Shown here one piece after another: positions 36,587-46,581 of a DNA stretch of 64,000 nucleotides. Position 1 is the stretch's first letter. Every line of letters begins with the position of its first letter. The position numbers and the translations under genes were made by a program. The DNA is from Prochlorococcus marinus CUG1433 (GTDB taxonomy: Bacteria; Cyanobacteriota; Cyanobacteriia; PCC-6307; Cyanobiaceae), in NCBI GenBank assembly GCA_017644425.1, contig JAEPLN010000001.1, forward strand, positions 124,001 to 188,000. Reading direction: 5' to 3'. Below the pieces are notes generated by a model. The model was not told the origin of the DNA. It did not search any database and saw only the letters and a program-made list of their open reading frames with translations.

Positions 36587-37531
36587 CTAGAAATTCAATC
36601 CAGCCTCAACTAAATTTCTTTGTTGATCAATTAATAAAAGCGCGTAGGATTTTATAACATCAAAACTTTTATGAGGAATTGAGACATTAAGCATTCTCAA
36701 GAAATTAGATAAATTTTCATCTTTAAGGGCATTACCTTTCTTTAAAAACATTTCTTTTTCCTGATTTGATTTCCATATATTCATATATTCAATCTTCAAG
36801 GGCTTTAAGTGCCAAATATTATCTATTAAAGTCCAAACATCTAAATATTCGTTTAGGTTTTTTTGAATTTTTAATACATAAGATGATTCATGAAGACTCA
36901 AATTTGTTTTATTTATGGGTCGATCAGTTATGTCATTAGAATAGGGTCTTATTCCCAAAAACCATCCCTCAAGAATTAATAAATCAGGATTTTCTAATCT
37001 CCAATGAGATCTATCACCTAAACCATTTCTTAAAGATTTATCAAAAACTGGTACATTTAATTCTCCATTCATCTTCCAATTTAATAATTTTTCATGCATT
37101 AATTTTACAGAGTGACTACCAGGAAACCCTCTTGAAACATTCCAAGGGTTATTCTTAATTGCTAATTTCATTTCATTCGATGGGAGATAAAAATCGTCAA
37201 TTGAAATAACCGCAATTTTAAAGTTTAATTTTAACGATATAGCTTCGAGCCATTTACCTAATGTTGTTTTACCGGTACCAGGTAAAGCTGAGATTCCAAT
37301 AATTTTTCTATCAGAAAAATTATTTTGAAATTTATAAGCCTGAGATAAAAGAGGTAATGCCAAACCCCAAATCCAATCATCATTTACTTTATTGCTCCAA
37401 TATTGATCAATTGAAAGAATATTTCTTTTATTATTCCAAAAATTGAACCAATCATCCAAGGATTCCCAACCAATATCAATAATTAATTTTTCAAATTTAT
37501 CAAGAGGAAAATTAATATCTAAATCTTTCAT
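36587..37531 (-). CDS. glyK: D-glycerate 3-kinase (GLYK type)
   Basis: 314-aa P-loop kinase. Walker A is SALPGTGKTTLGKWL (~82-96), followed by ISIDDFYLP (~115-123) and LLILEGWFLGIRP (~184-196), as in plant/cyanobacterial GLYK. It phosphorylates D-glycerate to 3-phosphoglycerate, the last step of photorespiration. Here it also sits next to a phosphorylase that may release glycerate from glucosylglycerate, so it could return that glycerate to central metabolism. Starts 4 bp after the phosphatase stop. Confidence 0.88.
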   Translation of the reverse strand: MKDLDINFPLDKFEKLIIDIGWESLDDWFNFWNNKRNILSIDQYWSNKVNDDWIWGLALPLLSQAYKFQNNFSDRKIIGISALPGTGKTTLGKWLEAISLKLNFKIAVISIDDFYLPSNEMKLAIKNNPWNVSRGFPGSHSVKLMHEKLLNWKMNGELNVPVFDKSLRNGLGDRSHWRLENPDLLILEGWFLGIRPYSNDITDRPINKTNLSLHESSYVLKIQKNLNEYLDVWTLIDNIWHLKPLKIEYMNIWKSNQEKEMFLKKGNALKDENLSNFLRMLNVSIPHKSFDVIKSYALLLIDQQRNLVEAGLNF

Positions 37532-37535
37532 CTTT

Positions 37536-38333
37536 CTAACTTAGTTCTCGCTTATTTATCAATTTATTAATTTCATTTTTCCAACCATATCCATTTGGTT
37601 CAGAAGCTAAAGTAAATTCCAAATCTTCTAATTGAGCTAGTAAATTTAAGTTAGGTCCATCTTTTCCAGGAATAACAATTTTAATATCTGAGTTTAAAAG
37701 TAGAGGTAAATCATTTGGAGAATCGCCTAAACCTATTATTTCAATATTTTGAACATTTGAATATTCTTTAAGTACATTAATTGCTTTACCTTTATTCGAT
37801 TTTGTCGATAATAAGTGACTCATTCTATTTCCTTTAAAAATATCAACATTGAATTTTTTACAACAGATATTAATTTTCTCTTCTAAGTAACTTGGCGGAT
37901 TTAAAAAAGGCATGCTCCAGTGCCTATCACGCATTAAGTTCAATGAGTTCCCTTCTAAACCTGTAAGCTGAGTGGCTTCTTGATTGGTGAGATTATTAAG
38001 AGGAGTAAGTTTATAATCGATTTCACCAGAAATAAAATTTAAGATTTCCTCAAGAGATTCGTATTTCATTCCAAGAATAATTTCTCCATTTACTCTTTTA
38101 AGAGATTCACCATATATTGCTGCACCATTTTCAACAATATAAGGATCTGTCAAGTTAAGTTCCTTTCTAATAACTTTTACTTCAGAAGCAGTTTTGCTTG
38201 TACAAAGAATTACGGGGATAGATAATTTTTGTAGTTTTTTAATAGTTTCTTTAGCAGGTGATAAATCATATGAGTGATCCATTAAAGTACCATCTACATC
38301 ACTTACTACCCAAATAGAAGAATTTTCTATCAT
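37536..38333 (-). CDS. Glucosyl-3-phosphoglycerate phosphatase (HAD, MPGP family)
   Basis: 265 aa from ATG 38333 (MIENSSIWVVSDVDGTL); the frame is open to 38354, but the upstream ATG would overlap the preceding gene. HAD motif I is VSDVDGTLMD (~10-19), motif II LCTSKT (~49-54), and motif IV GLGDSPND (~206-213). Annotated in many genomes as mannosyl-3-phosphoglycerate phosphatase. With gpgS nearby, the likely substrate is glucosyl-3-phosphoglycerate, giving the compatible solute glucosylglycerate; substrate choice is inferred from context. Confidence 0.85.
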   Translation of the reverse strand: MIENSSIWVVSDVDGTLMDHSYDLSPAKETIKKLQKLSIPVILCTSKTASEVKVIRKELNLTDPYIVENGAAIYGESLKRVNGEIILGMKYESLEEILNFISGEIDYKLTPLNNLTNQEATQLTGLEGNSLNLMRDRHWSMPFLNPPSYLEEKINICCKKFNVDIFKGNRMSHLLSTKSNKGKAINVLKEYSNVQNIEIIGLGDSPNDLPLLLNSDIKIVIPGKDGPNLNLLAQLEDLEFTLASEPNGYGWKNEINKLINKRELS

Positions 38334-38335
38334 TT

Positions 38336-40096
38336 TTATAAAGCACCAAGCCAAATTACTTGAAAAGGATCAAGGCTAATATTTTTGCAATTGTATTTAG
38401 TGGATGTTAAAAAATCATGGGTATTGAAATCATTATCAATTATTTTTGGTAAATCATTATCATTCAATTGATAATTAATTTTATTTTCAGTCATATTGTG
38501 GATTGCAAAAACTGACTCAGGACCATTACCTCTCTTGATTACAACAATATCACTTCTACTTTTAGACAAGCATTTCATTTGTGAACAAGGGTGAAATTGC
38601 TTTAATTTTGATCTGACATCCATAGCATTGCGGAGATATTTTAAGTTTTTATTAGCGTTAGATTCAGGATTACTTAAAACGGCTAAAAGATTTTCTGCTT
38701 TAAACTTTTCTCTATTAAGGTCTCTTCTTTGACCTGTCATAGAAAAACTTTTGATATCATTTTCTGAAGCTAGTAATGCTGGCAAATAAAATGCAGGGAC
38801 CCCTTTCAGAGACATTACTAATAATTGACTCAAAATAAATCTCTCATATTGAAATCTTTTAGCATCTCTACTGGAGTCTTCCATTGCGCTCCACCAACTA
38901 ATATTCAATTCATAAGGTTTATCATCACCATTTGATAAACGTCTATGACTTACTAATCCGCCTCTTTTCTCACAATTAATTAATAAATCTTTAATTCTCT
39001 GCTCATTCATTAAACCCTCAAGAGCTCTTAACCCAACACCATCGTGCGATGCAGTGAAATTAAATAAAGTAGTACCTTCAGGTAATATGGGCCAATCAAA
39101 AATCCATGAGTTTAGAATATCAGCTCTTGAAGTAATAATTGCCTCTAAAAGAAGGGGAGGCAATGGGAAATTGTATGCCATATGGGCTTCATCATCAGAA
39201 ATCAGATAAGACAGATTCTCCTTTTGGGGAACATTAGTTTCAGTTATTAAAACTCCCTCATCAAGAAGATTATTTAAAAAAACTCTTAAGAGTTTTACTA
39301 TAGAATGCGCTTTAGGCAAATGTAAGCATGTTGTACCTGATTCCTTCCAAATAAAACCTACAGCATCAAGTCTTAACCATTTAATTCCATTAGATAAATA
39401 ATTAATAATTAAATTTAAGAACTCAAGAGTCATTTTTGGATTATGCCAATTCAAATCAATTTGATCTGGACCAAAAGTTGTCCAAACTTGTTTAGGGCCA
39501 TCTTCAGTATTTATTTGAGAAAACAAGGAGGAACTTCTTGGTCTAACTACATTAGACCAGTCAAGATTTTGTTTTGGTGAAAAAACATTTGATATGCCCG
39601 GTTCTTGGCATTTAATAAATTGTTGAACCCATGGATGAGATGATGAAACATGGTTTAGGACTAAATCAGCCATCAAATCATGATTTTTAGAAATACTTTT
39701 GAGATCATCCCAATCACCAAATTTTTCTTCTAAGGAATCATAACTTGAGACTGCAAAACCTCCATCACTTGTAGATTTCAAAAAAGGAAGAATATGTACA
39801 ACTTTAGAAAGACTGCCAAAATGTTTACTTAACAATTCATTAAGAGTTGTTAATGTTGCCTCGCCATTTTTATAAATACTATCTGCATAAGTTATCAAAA
39901 CCGAATGAGATTCATTCCAGCTTTCCTTATCTCTTTTTTCTTCATAAGCAGATTTCTCTGAGAAATCATCTAAAATCTGTAATAATTGATTTGAAATAAA
40001 ATTAATTTCTTCTGTAGTATTATTTGAATAAATTGTTTTTAGCAATTTATCAATCTTTAATCTATCTATTTTTTTCTCTGAATCAATTTGCTTCAC
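38336..40096 (-). CDS. GH13_18 sucrose/glucosylglycerate phosphorylase-like enzyme
   Basis: 586-aa alpha-amylase-superfamily enzyme of the sucrose phosphorylase group. The nucleophile Asp is in WLRLDAVGFIWKE (~238-250), the acid/base Glu in VLITETNVPQ (~280-289) and the transition-state Asp in FTASHDGVGLRALEG (~348-362). Members split sucrose, glucosylglycerol or glucosylglycerate with phosphate to glucose-1-phosphate. Its place in a gpgS-GPGP-glycerate kinase cluster favours glucosylglycerate. Divergent from gpgS (49 bp apart); likely first gene of a three-gene operon. Confidence 0.82.
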   Translation of the reverse strand: MKQIDSEKKIDRLKIDKLLKTIYSNNTTEEINFISNQLLQILDDFSEKSAYEEKRDKESWNESHSVLITYADSIYKNGEATLTTLNELLSKHFGSLSKVVHILPFLKSTSDGGFAVSSYDSLEEKFGDWDDLKSISKNHDLMADLVLNHVSSSHPWVQQFIKCQEPGISNVFSPKQNLDWSNVVRPRSSSLFSQINTEDGPKQVWTTFGPDQIDLNWHNPKMTLEFLNLIINYLSNGIKWLRLDAVGFIWKESGTTCLHLPKAHSIVKLLRVFLNNLLDEGVLITETNVPQKENLSYLISDDEAHMAYNFPLPPLLLEAIITSRADILNSWIFDWPILPEGTTLFNFTASHDGVGLRALEGLMNEQRIKDLLINCEKRGGLVSHRRLSNGDDKPYELNISWWSAMEDSSRDAKRFQYERFILSQLLVMSLKGVPAFYLPALLASENDIKSFSMTGQRRDLNREKFKAENLLAVLSNPESNANKNLKYLRNAMDVRSKLKQFHPCSQMKCLSKSRSDIVVIKRGNGPESVFAIHNMTENKINYQLNDNDLPKIIDNDFNTHDFLTSTKYNCKNISLDPFQVIWLGAL

Positions 40097-40145
40097 TTTG
40101 AAAAATCAACGAAGTATTAATACTATTCTGCACATCAATTAGAAA

Positions 40146-41372
40146 ATGGACTTTCAACAAGGGTTAATCACAACAATACATGAATATGGAGTTACGAGAA
40201 ATTTACTTAAAGAATTAAACAAAAGTCTTAAAAAAAGATCAACTAGCATTTTAATACCTTGCTTATATGAGGAGTTTGAGCGTCCAGCATTAAAAGACAT
40301 AAGAGAAGTTTTAAAAGACCTTACAGGCTTAAATGAATTAGTTATTGCTCTTTCTGCAAAAACTGTTGAGCAAGTTAATGCAGCAAAATCATTTTTTGAC
40401 TCAATGCCATTTCCAGTTCATGTTCAATGGACTAATTCTCCATCTGTAATAGAATTATTAAAAAGCCAAGAAAAAAATGGGTTAGAACTTTTAGGAACTC
40501 CAGGTAAAGGATGGGCTGTCTGGCAAGGTATAGGAGTTGCGACAAGAAAATCAGAAGTTGTTGCTCTTTTTGATGCTGACATAAGAACTTTTAGTTCTTT
40601 GTATCCTTCAAGAATGATACTTCCACTTCTGGATGAATCATATGGAATATCATATGTAAAAGCTTTTTACAGCAGGTTATCCTTAGAGACCAATCAATTA
40701 CAAGGTAGAGCAACAAGATTATTTGTGGGTCCCTTATTGGCAAGTCTTGAGCAATTAGTAGGAAAGGGGCCCTTTCTACAATATCTTCAATCATTTAGAT
40801 ATCCATTAGCAGGTGAATTTGCCTTTACTAAAGATCTTGCTATGAATTTACGAATTCCTTGTGACTGGGGTTTAGAGATAGGTTTATTATCAGAGGTATA
40901 TAGAAACGTAAGAACCTCCAAAATAGCCCAAGTTGACCTAGGTTTGTTTGATCATAAACATAAGAATATTGGCGATTCTTCTAAAGAAGGATTACAAAAA
41001 ATGTGTAAAGAAATACTTTCAAGTGTTTTAAGAGGTCTGATGGAGCATCAAGCAGAGACTTTAACGAGTACTCAGCTAGCAACATTAGAAGTTCTTTACA
41101 AAAGAGTTGGAGAAGATCGGGTAAAACAATTTGGACTAGATTCAGCAGTTAATCAACTTCCATACGATAGGCATGAAGAAGAGCTATCAGTACAAAAATT
41201 TGCGAAACTATTACGACCTGCTACAGAAGATTACTTAGCTTGTCCCACGACACAGCAGTTACCAAGTTGGTCAAGAGTTCTATCTTGTGAGAACAAACTG
41301 CAAGAAGATTTGGCAATTGCTGGGTCACAAGACATAAAAACAACTAAAAAAGAATTAATTAAAAACTTTTAA
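40146..41372 (+). CDS. gpgS: Glucosyl-3-phosphoglycerate synthase
   Basis: 408-aa retaining glycosyltransferase (GT81). [15 protein letters not shown] (~33-47) begins the nucleotide-binding fold, GKGWAVWQG (~121-129) is typical of the family, and [13 protein letters not shown] (~139-151) carries the metal-binding DAD. It transfers glucose from an NDP-glucose to 3-phosphoglycerate. With the phosphatase at 37536-38333 it makes glucosylglycerate, a compatible solute of marine picocyanobacteria that spares nitrogen. Its stop overlaps the convergent ureC end by 4 bp. Confidence 0.92.
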   Translation: MDFQQGLITTIHEYGVTRNLLKELNKSLKKRSTSILIPCLYEEFERPALKDIREVLKDLTGLNELVIALSAKTVEQVNAAKSFFDSMPFPVHVQWTNSPSVIELLKSQEKNGLELLGTPGKGWAVWQGIGVATRKSEVVALFDADIRTFSSLYPSRMILPLLDESYGISYVKAFYSRLSLETNQLQGRATRLFVGPLLASLEQLVGKGPFLQYLQSFRYPLAGEFAFTKDLAMNLRIPCDWGLEIGLLSEVYRNVRTSKIAQVDLGLFDHKHKNIGDSSKEGLQKMCKEILSSVLRGLMEHQAETLTSTQLATLEVLYKRVGEDRVKQFGLDSAVNQLPYDRHEEELSVQKFAKLLRPATEDYLACPTTQQLPSWSRVLSCENKLQEDLAIAGSQDIKTTKKELIKNF

Positions 41373-43078
41373 AGTAAAAAGTACCTTTGAGCCATTGGGA
41401 CTTCATCAAGAGGTTCACAAGTAAGAAGTTCCCCATCAGAAAAAACTTCATAAGTTTGAGGATCAACTGAAATATTTGGTAGTTTACTATTAAGTTTTAA
41501 GTATGATTTATTGATATTTCTGGTATTTTCTACAGCAATACATTTCTTTTGTAAGCCTAATTTATTTGGAATATTTTGATCAATTGAATTTTTACTTAAA
41601 AAGGTAAAAGAACTCTTAATTAGAGATTGTCCGAAACTTGCAAACATTTGTCTACCATGAACAGGTCCTGGAGTAGGAATTGAAGCATTTGCATCACCCA
41701 TTTGGGACCAAACTATAGATCCTCCTTTAATAACTAATTCAGGCTTTACCGCAAAAAAGGAAGGTTTCCACAATGCCAAATCAGCAATTTTACCCTTTTC
41801 TATAGACCCAACATGTTTATTAATACCATGAGCTATTGCAGGATTAATTGTGACTTTAGAAATATATCTCTTTACTCTGTAATTATCGTTTCTATCAGAA
41901 TCCTGCGATAGAGGTCCCCTTTGAACTTTCATTTTATGGGCGGTTTGAAAAGTTCTTGTAATTACTTCACCAACTCTTCCCATGGCTTGAGAATCACTAG
42001 CAATAATTGAAAAAGCACCTATATCATGCAAGATATCCTCAGCTGCAATAGTCTCTCTTCTGATCCTTGATTCAGCAAATGCAATATCTTCCGGAATTTT
42101 TGAATCTAAATGATGACAAACCATTAACATATCAAGATGTTCTTCTAATGTATTCCTGGTATAAGGTCTTGTTGGATTAGTACTACTTGGAAGAACATTT
42201 TTTTCTCCACAAATTTTAATAATGTCTGGCGCATGACCTCCACCTGCTCCTTCGGTATGAAAGGTATGAATAGTTCTTCCTGCAATGGCTTTGATGGTGT
42301 CTTCAACAAAGCCTGCCTCATTCAAAGTATCAGTATGAATACATACTTGTACGTCAAACTTATCTGCAACATTAAGACAAGAATTTATTGTAGAGGGAGT
42401 CGTTCCCCAATCCTCATGAAGCTTCAATCCACATGCACCAGCTTCAACCTGATCAATAAGATTGGTCTCGTTTGTTGAGTTTCCTTTTCCAAAAAAACCT
42501 AAATTCATGGGAAATGCTTCTGCAGATTGAAGCATTCTTGAAATATGAAAAGAACCCGGAGTACAAGTAGTTGCATTTGTGCCAGTTGCAGGTCCAGTTC
42601 CTCCTCCCAACATGGTTGTGATTCCTGAGGCTAGTGCTGTCTCAATTTGTTGGGGACAGATAAAGTGAATATGGGTATCTATTGAACCCGCAGTAAGTAT
42701 ATGCCCCTCTCCAGCTATTACTTCTGTCGATGCACCAATAATAATATCAACATTGTCCTGGATATCAGGATTACCAGCCTTACCAATTTCAAAAATCATT
42801 CCATCCTTTATACCCACATCAGCCTTAATTATTCCCCACCAATCTACGATCAAAGCATTAGTTATTACCGTATCTACAGCTCCATCTGCTCTTCTTACTT
42901 GAGACTGTCCCATCCCATCTCGAATAACTTTACCTCCACCGAATTTAACTTCATCTCCGTACGTAGTTAAATCCTTTTCTACTTCTATAAAAAGTTGGGT
43001 ATCAGCAAGCCTTACTCTATCTCCGGTAGTGGGTCCGTAAGTTTGCGCATAAGTATTTCTGTCAATTTTATAGGACAT
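41369..43078 (-). CDS. ureC: Urease alpha subunit
   Basis: 569-aa catalytic subunit. Nickel ligands are visible as HIHFICPQQ (HxH, ~137-139), the carbamylated Lys in [11 protein letters not shown] (~220) and His residues in [13 protein letters not shown] and [15 protein letters not shown] (~272-286); the mobile flap is [13 protein letters not shown] (~317-329) and the Asp ligand is in [12 protein letters not shown]. It hydrolyses urea to ammonia and carbamate. In operon ureD-ureA-ureB-ureC with a 4-bp gap to ureB. Confidence 0.98.
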   Translation of the reverse strand: MSYKIDRNTYAQTYGPTTGDRVRLADTQLFIEVEKDLTTYGDEVKFGGGKVIRDGMGQSQVRRADGAVDTVITNALIVDWWGIIKADVGIKDGMIFEIGKAGNPDIQDNVDIIIGASTEVIAGEGHILTAGSIDTHIHFICPQQIETALASGITTMLGGGTGPATGTNATTCTPGSFHISRMLQSAEAFPMNLGFFGKGNSTNETNLIDQVEAGACGLKLHEDWGTTPSTINSCLNVADKFDVQVCIHTDTLNEAGFVEDTIKAIAGRTIHTFHTEGAGGGHAPDIIKICGEKNVLPSSTNPTRPYTRNTLEEHLDMLMVCHHLDSKIPEDIAFAESRIRRETIAAEDILHDIGAFSIIASDSQAMGRVGEVITRTFQTAHKMKVQRGPLSQDSDRNDNYRVKRYISKVTINPAIAHGINKHVGSIEKGKIADLALWKPSFFAVKPELVIKGGSIVWSQMGDANASIPTPGPVHGRQMFASFGQSLIKSSFTFLSKNSIDQNIPNKLGLQKKCIAVENTRNINKSYLKLNSKLPNISVDPQTYEVFSDGELLTCEPLDEVPMAQRYFLL

Positions 43079-43082
43079 AGTT

Positions 43083-43403
43083 TTAAGTATCTAAAGAACC
43101 GTTAACCAACGAATTAAAACCATATGCCATTCTTAAACCCTTATATGGAACTAATTTAACATCAGTTGTATCTCCAGGTTCAAATCTAATTGCTGTTCCT
43201 GCAGGAATGTCAAGACGCATACCATATGTTAATTCTCGATCAAAAATTAAAGCTTTATTAGCTTCAAAAAAATGATAGTGAGATCCAATTTGCACAGGTC
43301 TATCTCCAGAATTAGAAACTCTTACTGTTTTAACTTCCTTTCCAAGATTTAATTCGATTTCACCTTGTTCAGGAATTATTTCTCCGGGAATTAAATTACT
43401 CAT
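43083..43403 (-). CDS. ureB: Urease beta subunit
   Basis: 106 aa, standard length. [15 protein letters not shown] at the start and [16 protein letters not shown] (~42-57) plus [18 protein letters not shown] are the family signatures. Structural subunit of the UreABC trimer. 2 bp from ureA and 4 bp from ureC. Confidence 0.98.
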   Translation of the reverse strand: MSNLIPGEIIPEQGEIELNLGKEVKTVRVSNSGDRPVQIGSHYHFFEANKALIFDRELTYGMRLDIPAGTAIRFEPGDTTDVKLVPYKGLRMAYGFNSLVNGSLDT

Positions 43404-43405
43404 AA

Positions 43406-43708
43406 CTAGTTAATCGGATTGTGAATAGTAACTAACTTTGTCCCATCAGGGAAAACTGCTTCAATTTGGACTTCATCAACCATTTCAGGAATGCCCTCCA
43501 TAACTTGTGATTTTGAAAGCCAGGTAGTTCCCTCTGACATTAATTGACTTACACTTTTTCCATCTCGAGCTCCTTCAAGAACTTGAAAACTCAAAAAAGC
43601 TATTGTTTCAGGATAATTAAGCTTAAGACCTCGACTAAGCCTTCTTTCAGCTAAGAGCGCAGCAGAAAAAATCAATAATTTATCCTTTTCTTGAGGTGAA
43701 AGATGCAT
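43406..43708 (-). CDS. ureA: Urease gamma subunit
   Basis: 100 aa, standard length, beginning [37 protein letters not shown] and [21 protein letters not shown] are diagnostic. Structural subunit that, with UreB, completes the urease trimer. 50 bp downstream of ureD. Confidence 0.98.
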   Translation of the reverse strand: MHLSPQEKDKLLIFSAALLAERRLSRGLKLNYPETIAFLSFQVLEGARDGKSVSQLMSEGTTWLSKSQVMEGIPEMVDEVQIEAVFPDGTKLVTIHNPIN

Positions 43709-43758
43709 AATAAAAAATTAATCTATAAATTTTTAAAAAAGGTTCTTTCTGAACATAA

Positions 43759-44661
43759 TTAATAATTCATAGAATCTTGTAAAGGCCATACACCTTGATA
43801 TTTTGGCTCACAAAAACCACAAAGAGACCTAATTTGTTTCCAAATACAAAAAAAACATTCCCTAGCATCTTGAGAAGAACTCCCTAGGAATCTTACAGAG
43901 ATTCCATTTTCAAGGATTCCAATAGATAAATTATTATCTGTTTCATTGAAAATCATTTTTATATTTCCCACAAGATTATTTATTTTTGACTTGGAAAAAT
44001 CTTTTTCGCAAATCCAAATTAAGGATCCAAAAACAGGCATGTAATCCATACCTGATTTGGCCACATAACTTGACTTAGATAATTCAATCTGATCAACATA
44101 TTCCCAATCATCGTATAACTCATTATTTCTCATAATTTCTAATTTAGACCTAAAAACTCCCCTCTCAATAGATTCTCCGGATGAAGATCTTCCAAGTCTT
44201 ATTAAATCGGTAAATAAAAAACTTGAAGTTTCTGAGATAGATACTTTAAACTTTTGATCATATAAACCATTTGCAAAGATAATTGTTTCTTGGGGGAGAT
44301 ATTCCAAATGAGAATTGTCAAGAATCTTTATTAAATTTTTTTGCTTTGAAAAAGTTCCTTTTGGATTAATTTTAGATATCCCAACAGATCCATATACTTT
44401 CTGAGCTGAAGAAGTAGTCAACAATACCTTAGAGTTTTTTTCAAGATTTACCTCAAATTCAAGTAAATCACCTCCAACCAATCCCCCTGCAGTATGAAGA
44501 ACAGGTAAAATGCACCTGCCCTCCTGATCATGAGTAGCCTTTAATAACTTGTAAGGAGAAGTTGATTTAGATTTAAAGATTGTTTTATCAACATTTCCTA
44601 AACTTGTTTTATTATTGAAAAAATTTAAGAAACAATTGCCTTCCCAAGAAGTTTTAATCAT
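43759..44661 (-). CDS. ureD: Urease accessory protein UreD
   Basis: 300-aa UreD/UreH family protein: [23 protein letters not shown] (~53-75), [13 protein letters not shown] (~80-92) and a tyrosine/leucine-rich middle. It binds apo-urease and forms the UreDFG complex that inserts nickel. Heads the minus-strand ureDABC group; divergent from ureE with only 42 bp between starts, so one short region must drive both groups. Confidence 0.92.
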   Translation of the reverse strand: MIKTSWEGNCFLNFFNNKTSLGNVDKTIFKSKSTSPYKLLKATHDQEGRCILPVLHTAGGLVGGDLLEFEVNLEKNSKVLLTTSSAQKVYGSVGISKINPKGTFSKQKNLIKILDNSHLEYLPQETIIFANGLYDQKFKVSISETSSFLFTDLIRLGRSSSGESIERGVFRSKLEIMRNNELYDDWEYVDQIELSKSSYVAKSGMDYMPVFGSLIWICEKDFSKSKINNLVGNIKMIFNETDNNLSIGILENGISVRFLGSSSQDARECFFCIWKQIRSLCGFCEPKYQGVWPLQDSMNY

Positions 44662-44703
44662 AAATTGTTTTCTTTAATCACTAAGTTAAAGTAACCAAAA
44701 ATT

Positions 44704-45159
44704 TTGATTATGAGAATGAATAAACAAATAGTTGTAACTGATTGGATTAAAGAAAAACCTCGATTAGGGTCATTTTTAAAACTTACCCTAAGTTCAGATG
44801 AAAGAAGACTCTTACGAGGTAAAAGATTGACTGATTGTGATCAAGAAATAATCTTACAATTACCAAGAGAGGGCATATTAAATGATGGAGATATTCTTTC
44901 AACTAATGAGTCCAATTTTTATATAGAGATAATTGCCCAAACAGAAAATTTACTTGAAATAAGTTCAAATTCTAAAATTGAACTTATTAAGACTGCTTAT
45001 CATCTAGGAAATAGGCATGTAGAAGTAGAAATTACAGAAGACATTCTTCTAACAAAAAGTGATTACGTAATTGAAAATATGATTAAAAATTTTAATGTTG
45101 ATATCGTGTATACCCAGAAAAAATTTTTTCCGGAAAGAGGTGCCCATAGTCATGAGTAA
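44704..45159 (+). CDS. ureE: Urease accessory protein UreE, nickel chaperone
   Basis: 151 aa. RRLLRGKRLTDCDQEIILQLPREG (~30-53) is the N-terminal fold and AYHLGNRHVEVEI (~96-108) holds the conserved His that binds Ni. The C-terminus ends RGAHSHE, with just two His, so it lacks the long His-rich tail of some homologues. Delivers nickel to urease. The annotated ATG at 44704 could be replaced by ATG 44710. It overlaps ureF by 8 bp. Confidence 0.92.
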   Translation: MIMRMNKQIVVTDWIKEKPRLGSFLKLTLSSDERRLLRGKRLTDCDQEIILQLPREGILNDGDILSTNESNFYIEIIAQTENLLEISSNSKIELIKTAYHLGNRHVEVEITEDILLTKSDYVIENMIKNFNVDIVYTQKKFFPERGAHSHE

Positions 45160-45838
45160 AAGTCACTTATTAAAATATTTATTAATAAGCCCTAACTTAC
45201 CAGTTGGAGGATTTTGTTATTCGGAGGGATTGGAGAGTTACCTAAATACCAAAGATTTAAAAGACTCAAATTCGATAAAAGAATTAATTATTAGTGAACT
45301 AGAAATTGGCCAGATTAGACTAGATGCAAGACTATTATTAGATTTTTTTGATATTTTTAAAGAGTTAAACGAAGGGAAAAATTTTAAAAGTAATTTGCAA
45401 AAGCTATTGAGTTTGGATAAATGGATCCTCTCATCAAAAGACTGTATCGAAATGAGAGAACAACAAACTCAAATGGCAAAATCTCTCTTCGATCTAAACA
45501 AAGAATTTGGATTTGAATATCTATATAAAAAAAATAAAAAAAACTCCTGGCCATTTGCGTGGAGTTGGGCTTGTTATTGTTTTGAAATTACGAAGTTAGA
45601 AATGGTTGAGAATTTTTTCTACGCATGGAGTTCAAACCAACTTAGTGCAGCATTAAGAATTATTCCTATTGGTTCGACAAAAGCACAATTAATTCAGAGA
45701 GATTTATTAGAAATAATTTCAAAAGTTTCTAAAGAAATTATGGACAAAGAAATTGATGACATCTATTTTGGCAATGTAGGTTTAGCAATGGCACAACAAA
45801 ATCACAATGACCTTTATACAAAACTTTTTAGAAATTAA
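45152..45838 (+). CDS. ureF: Urease accessory protein UreF
   Basis: 228 aa from ATG 45152 (MSKSHLLKYLLISPNLPVGG); upstream in-frame codons to 45095 lie inside ureE and are not family-like. SPNLPVGGFCYSEGLES (~13-29) and the C-terminal FGNVGLAMAQQNHNDLYTKLFRN are signatures. It couples UreD to the UreG GTPase during nickel insertion. 3 bp upstream of ureG. Confidence 0.9.
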   Translation: MSKSHLLKYLLISPNLPVGGFCYSEGLESYLNTKDLKDSNSIKELIISELEIGQIRLDARLLLDFFDIFKELNEGKNFKSNLQKLLSLDKWILSSKDCIEMREQQTQMAKSLFDLNKEFGFEYLYKKNKKNSWPFAWSWACYCFEITKLEMVENFFYAWSSNQLSAALRIIPIGSTKAQLIQRDLLEIISKVSKEIMDKEIDDIYFGNVGLAMAQQNHNDLYTKLFRN

Positions 45839-45841
45839 TTT

Positions 45842-46453
45842 ATGAGCAGTAAATTGAGAGTAGGAGTTGCTGGGCCTGTAGGTTCTGGAAAAACTGCATT
45901 AGTAGAGACTCTATGCACAAGAATGAAAAAAAATTATGAGATAGCAGTTGTCACCAACGATATTTACACCAAAGAAGATGCTAAATTTCTTATAAATAAA
46001 AAAGTATTAGAAGAAGGAAGGATTATTGGAGTAGAAACAGGAGGTTGTCCTCATACAGCCATAAGAGAGGATTGTTCTCTAAATAAAAATGCAGTTTTTG
46101 AATTAGAAAATAAATACAATCCTTTAGATTTTATTTTTGTAGAAAGTGGAGGTGATAATTTAGCATCTAGTTTTAGTCCCGAACTTGTAGATTTATCAAT
46201 ATATGTTATTGATGTATCGGCAGGAGACAAAATTCCTAGAAAAGGAGGACCAGGGATAACAAGATCAGATTTATTGTTAATAAACAAAATTGACTTGGCA
46301 GATATGGTTGGTGCAGATTTAAATATTATGAAAAGTGATACGGAATTTATGAGAAAAGGGAAACCCTGGTTTTTTACAAACCTCAGTAGCGGCAGTGGTG
46401 CTGATGAAATAATTCGATTTTTAGAATCACATATACCCCGCAATCGAAAATAG
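45842..46453 (+). CDS. ureG: Urease accessory GTPase UreG
   Basis: 203-aa SIMIBI GTPase. P-loop [15 protein letters not shown] (~8-22), [12 protein letters not shown] (~37-48), the metal-binding [15 protein letters not shown] (~61-75) with CPH, and NKID (~149-152) are intact. It powers nickel transfer into urease. Last gene of the ureEFG group. Confidence 0.97.
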   Translation: MSSKLRVGVAGPVGSGKTALVETLCTRMKKNYEIAVVTNDIYTKEDAKFLINKKVLEEGRIIGVETGGCPHTAIREDCSLNKNAVFELENKYNPLDFIFVESGGDNLASSFSPELVDLSIYVIDVSAGDKIPRKGGPGITRSDLLLINKIDLADMVGADLNIMKSDTEFMRKGKPWFFTNLSSGSGADEIIRFLESHIPRNRK

Positions 46454-46491
46454 AAAAATAATTATTTGTTATATATTGGATTCAACAAAAA

Positions 46492-46533
46492 GTTACGACT
46501 GATACAAAACATATTGCCACTCGTTAATAACTT
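46492..46533 (+). promoter_or_regulatory. Candidate NtcA-activated promoter of urtA
   Basis: GTTACGACTGATAC at 46492-46505 is GTT-N8-TAC, and TAACTT (46528-46533) follows after exactly 22 nt, matching the NtcA class II layout and mirroring the glnA promoter, which shares GTTAC-N4-TGATACA-N-AAC. The predicted start site is near 46540, leaving a ~40-nt leader. urt genes are known NtcA targets in cyanobacteria. Confidence 0.7.
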
Positions 46534-46581
46534 TTATTTTATCCCCCTAATGAGGGTCAATTACCTAATTTATCCTAATTC

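Noticed and set aside
36544-36612. 22-codon plus-strand frame next to the glycerate kinase
   Set aside because: Very short, Lys-rich and overlaps the end of the glycerate kinase gene antisense.
46051-46443. 130-codon minus-strand frame within ureG
   Set aside because: Mirror of the well-supported ureG reading frame; composition is typical of an antisense shadow.
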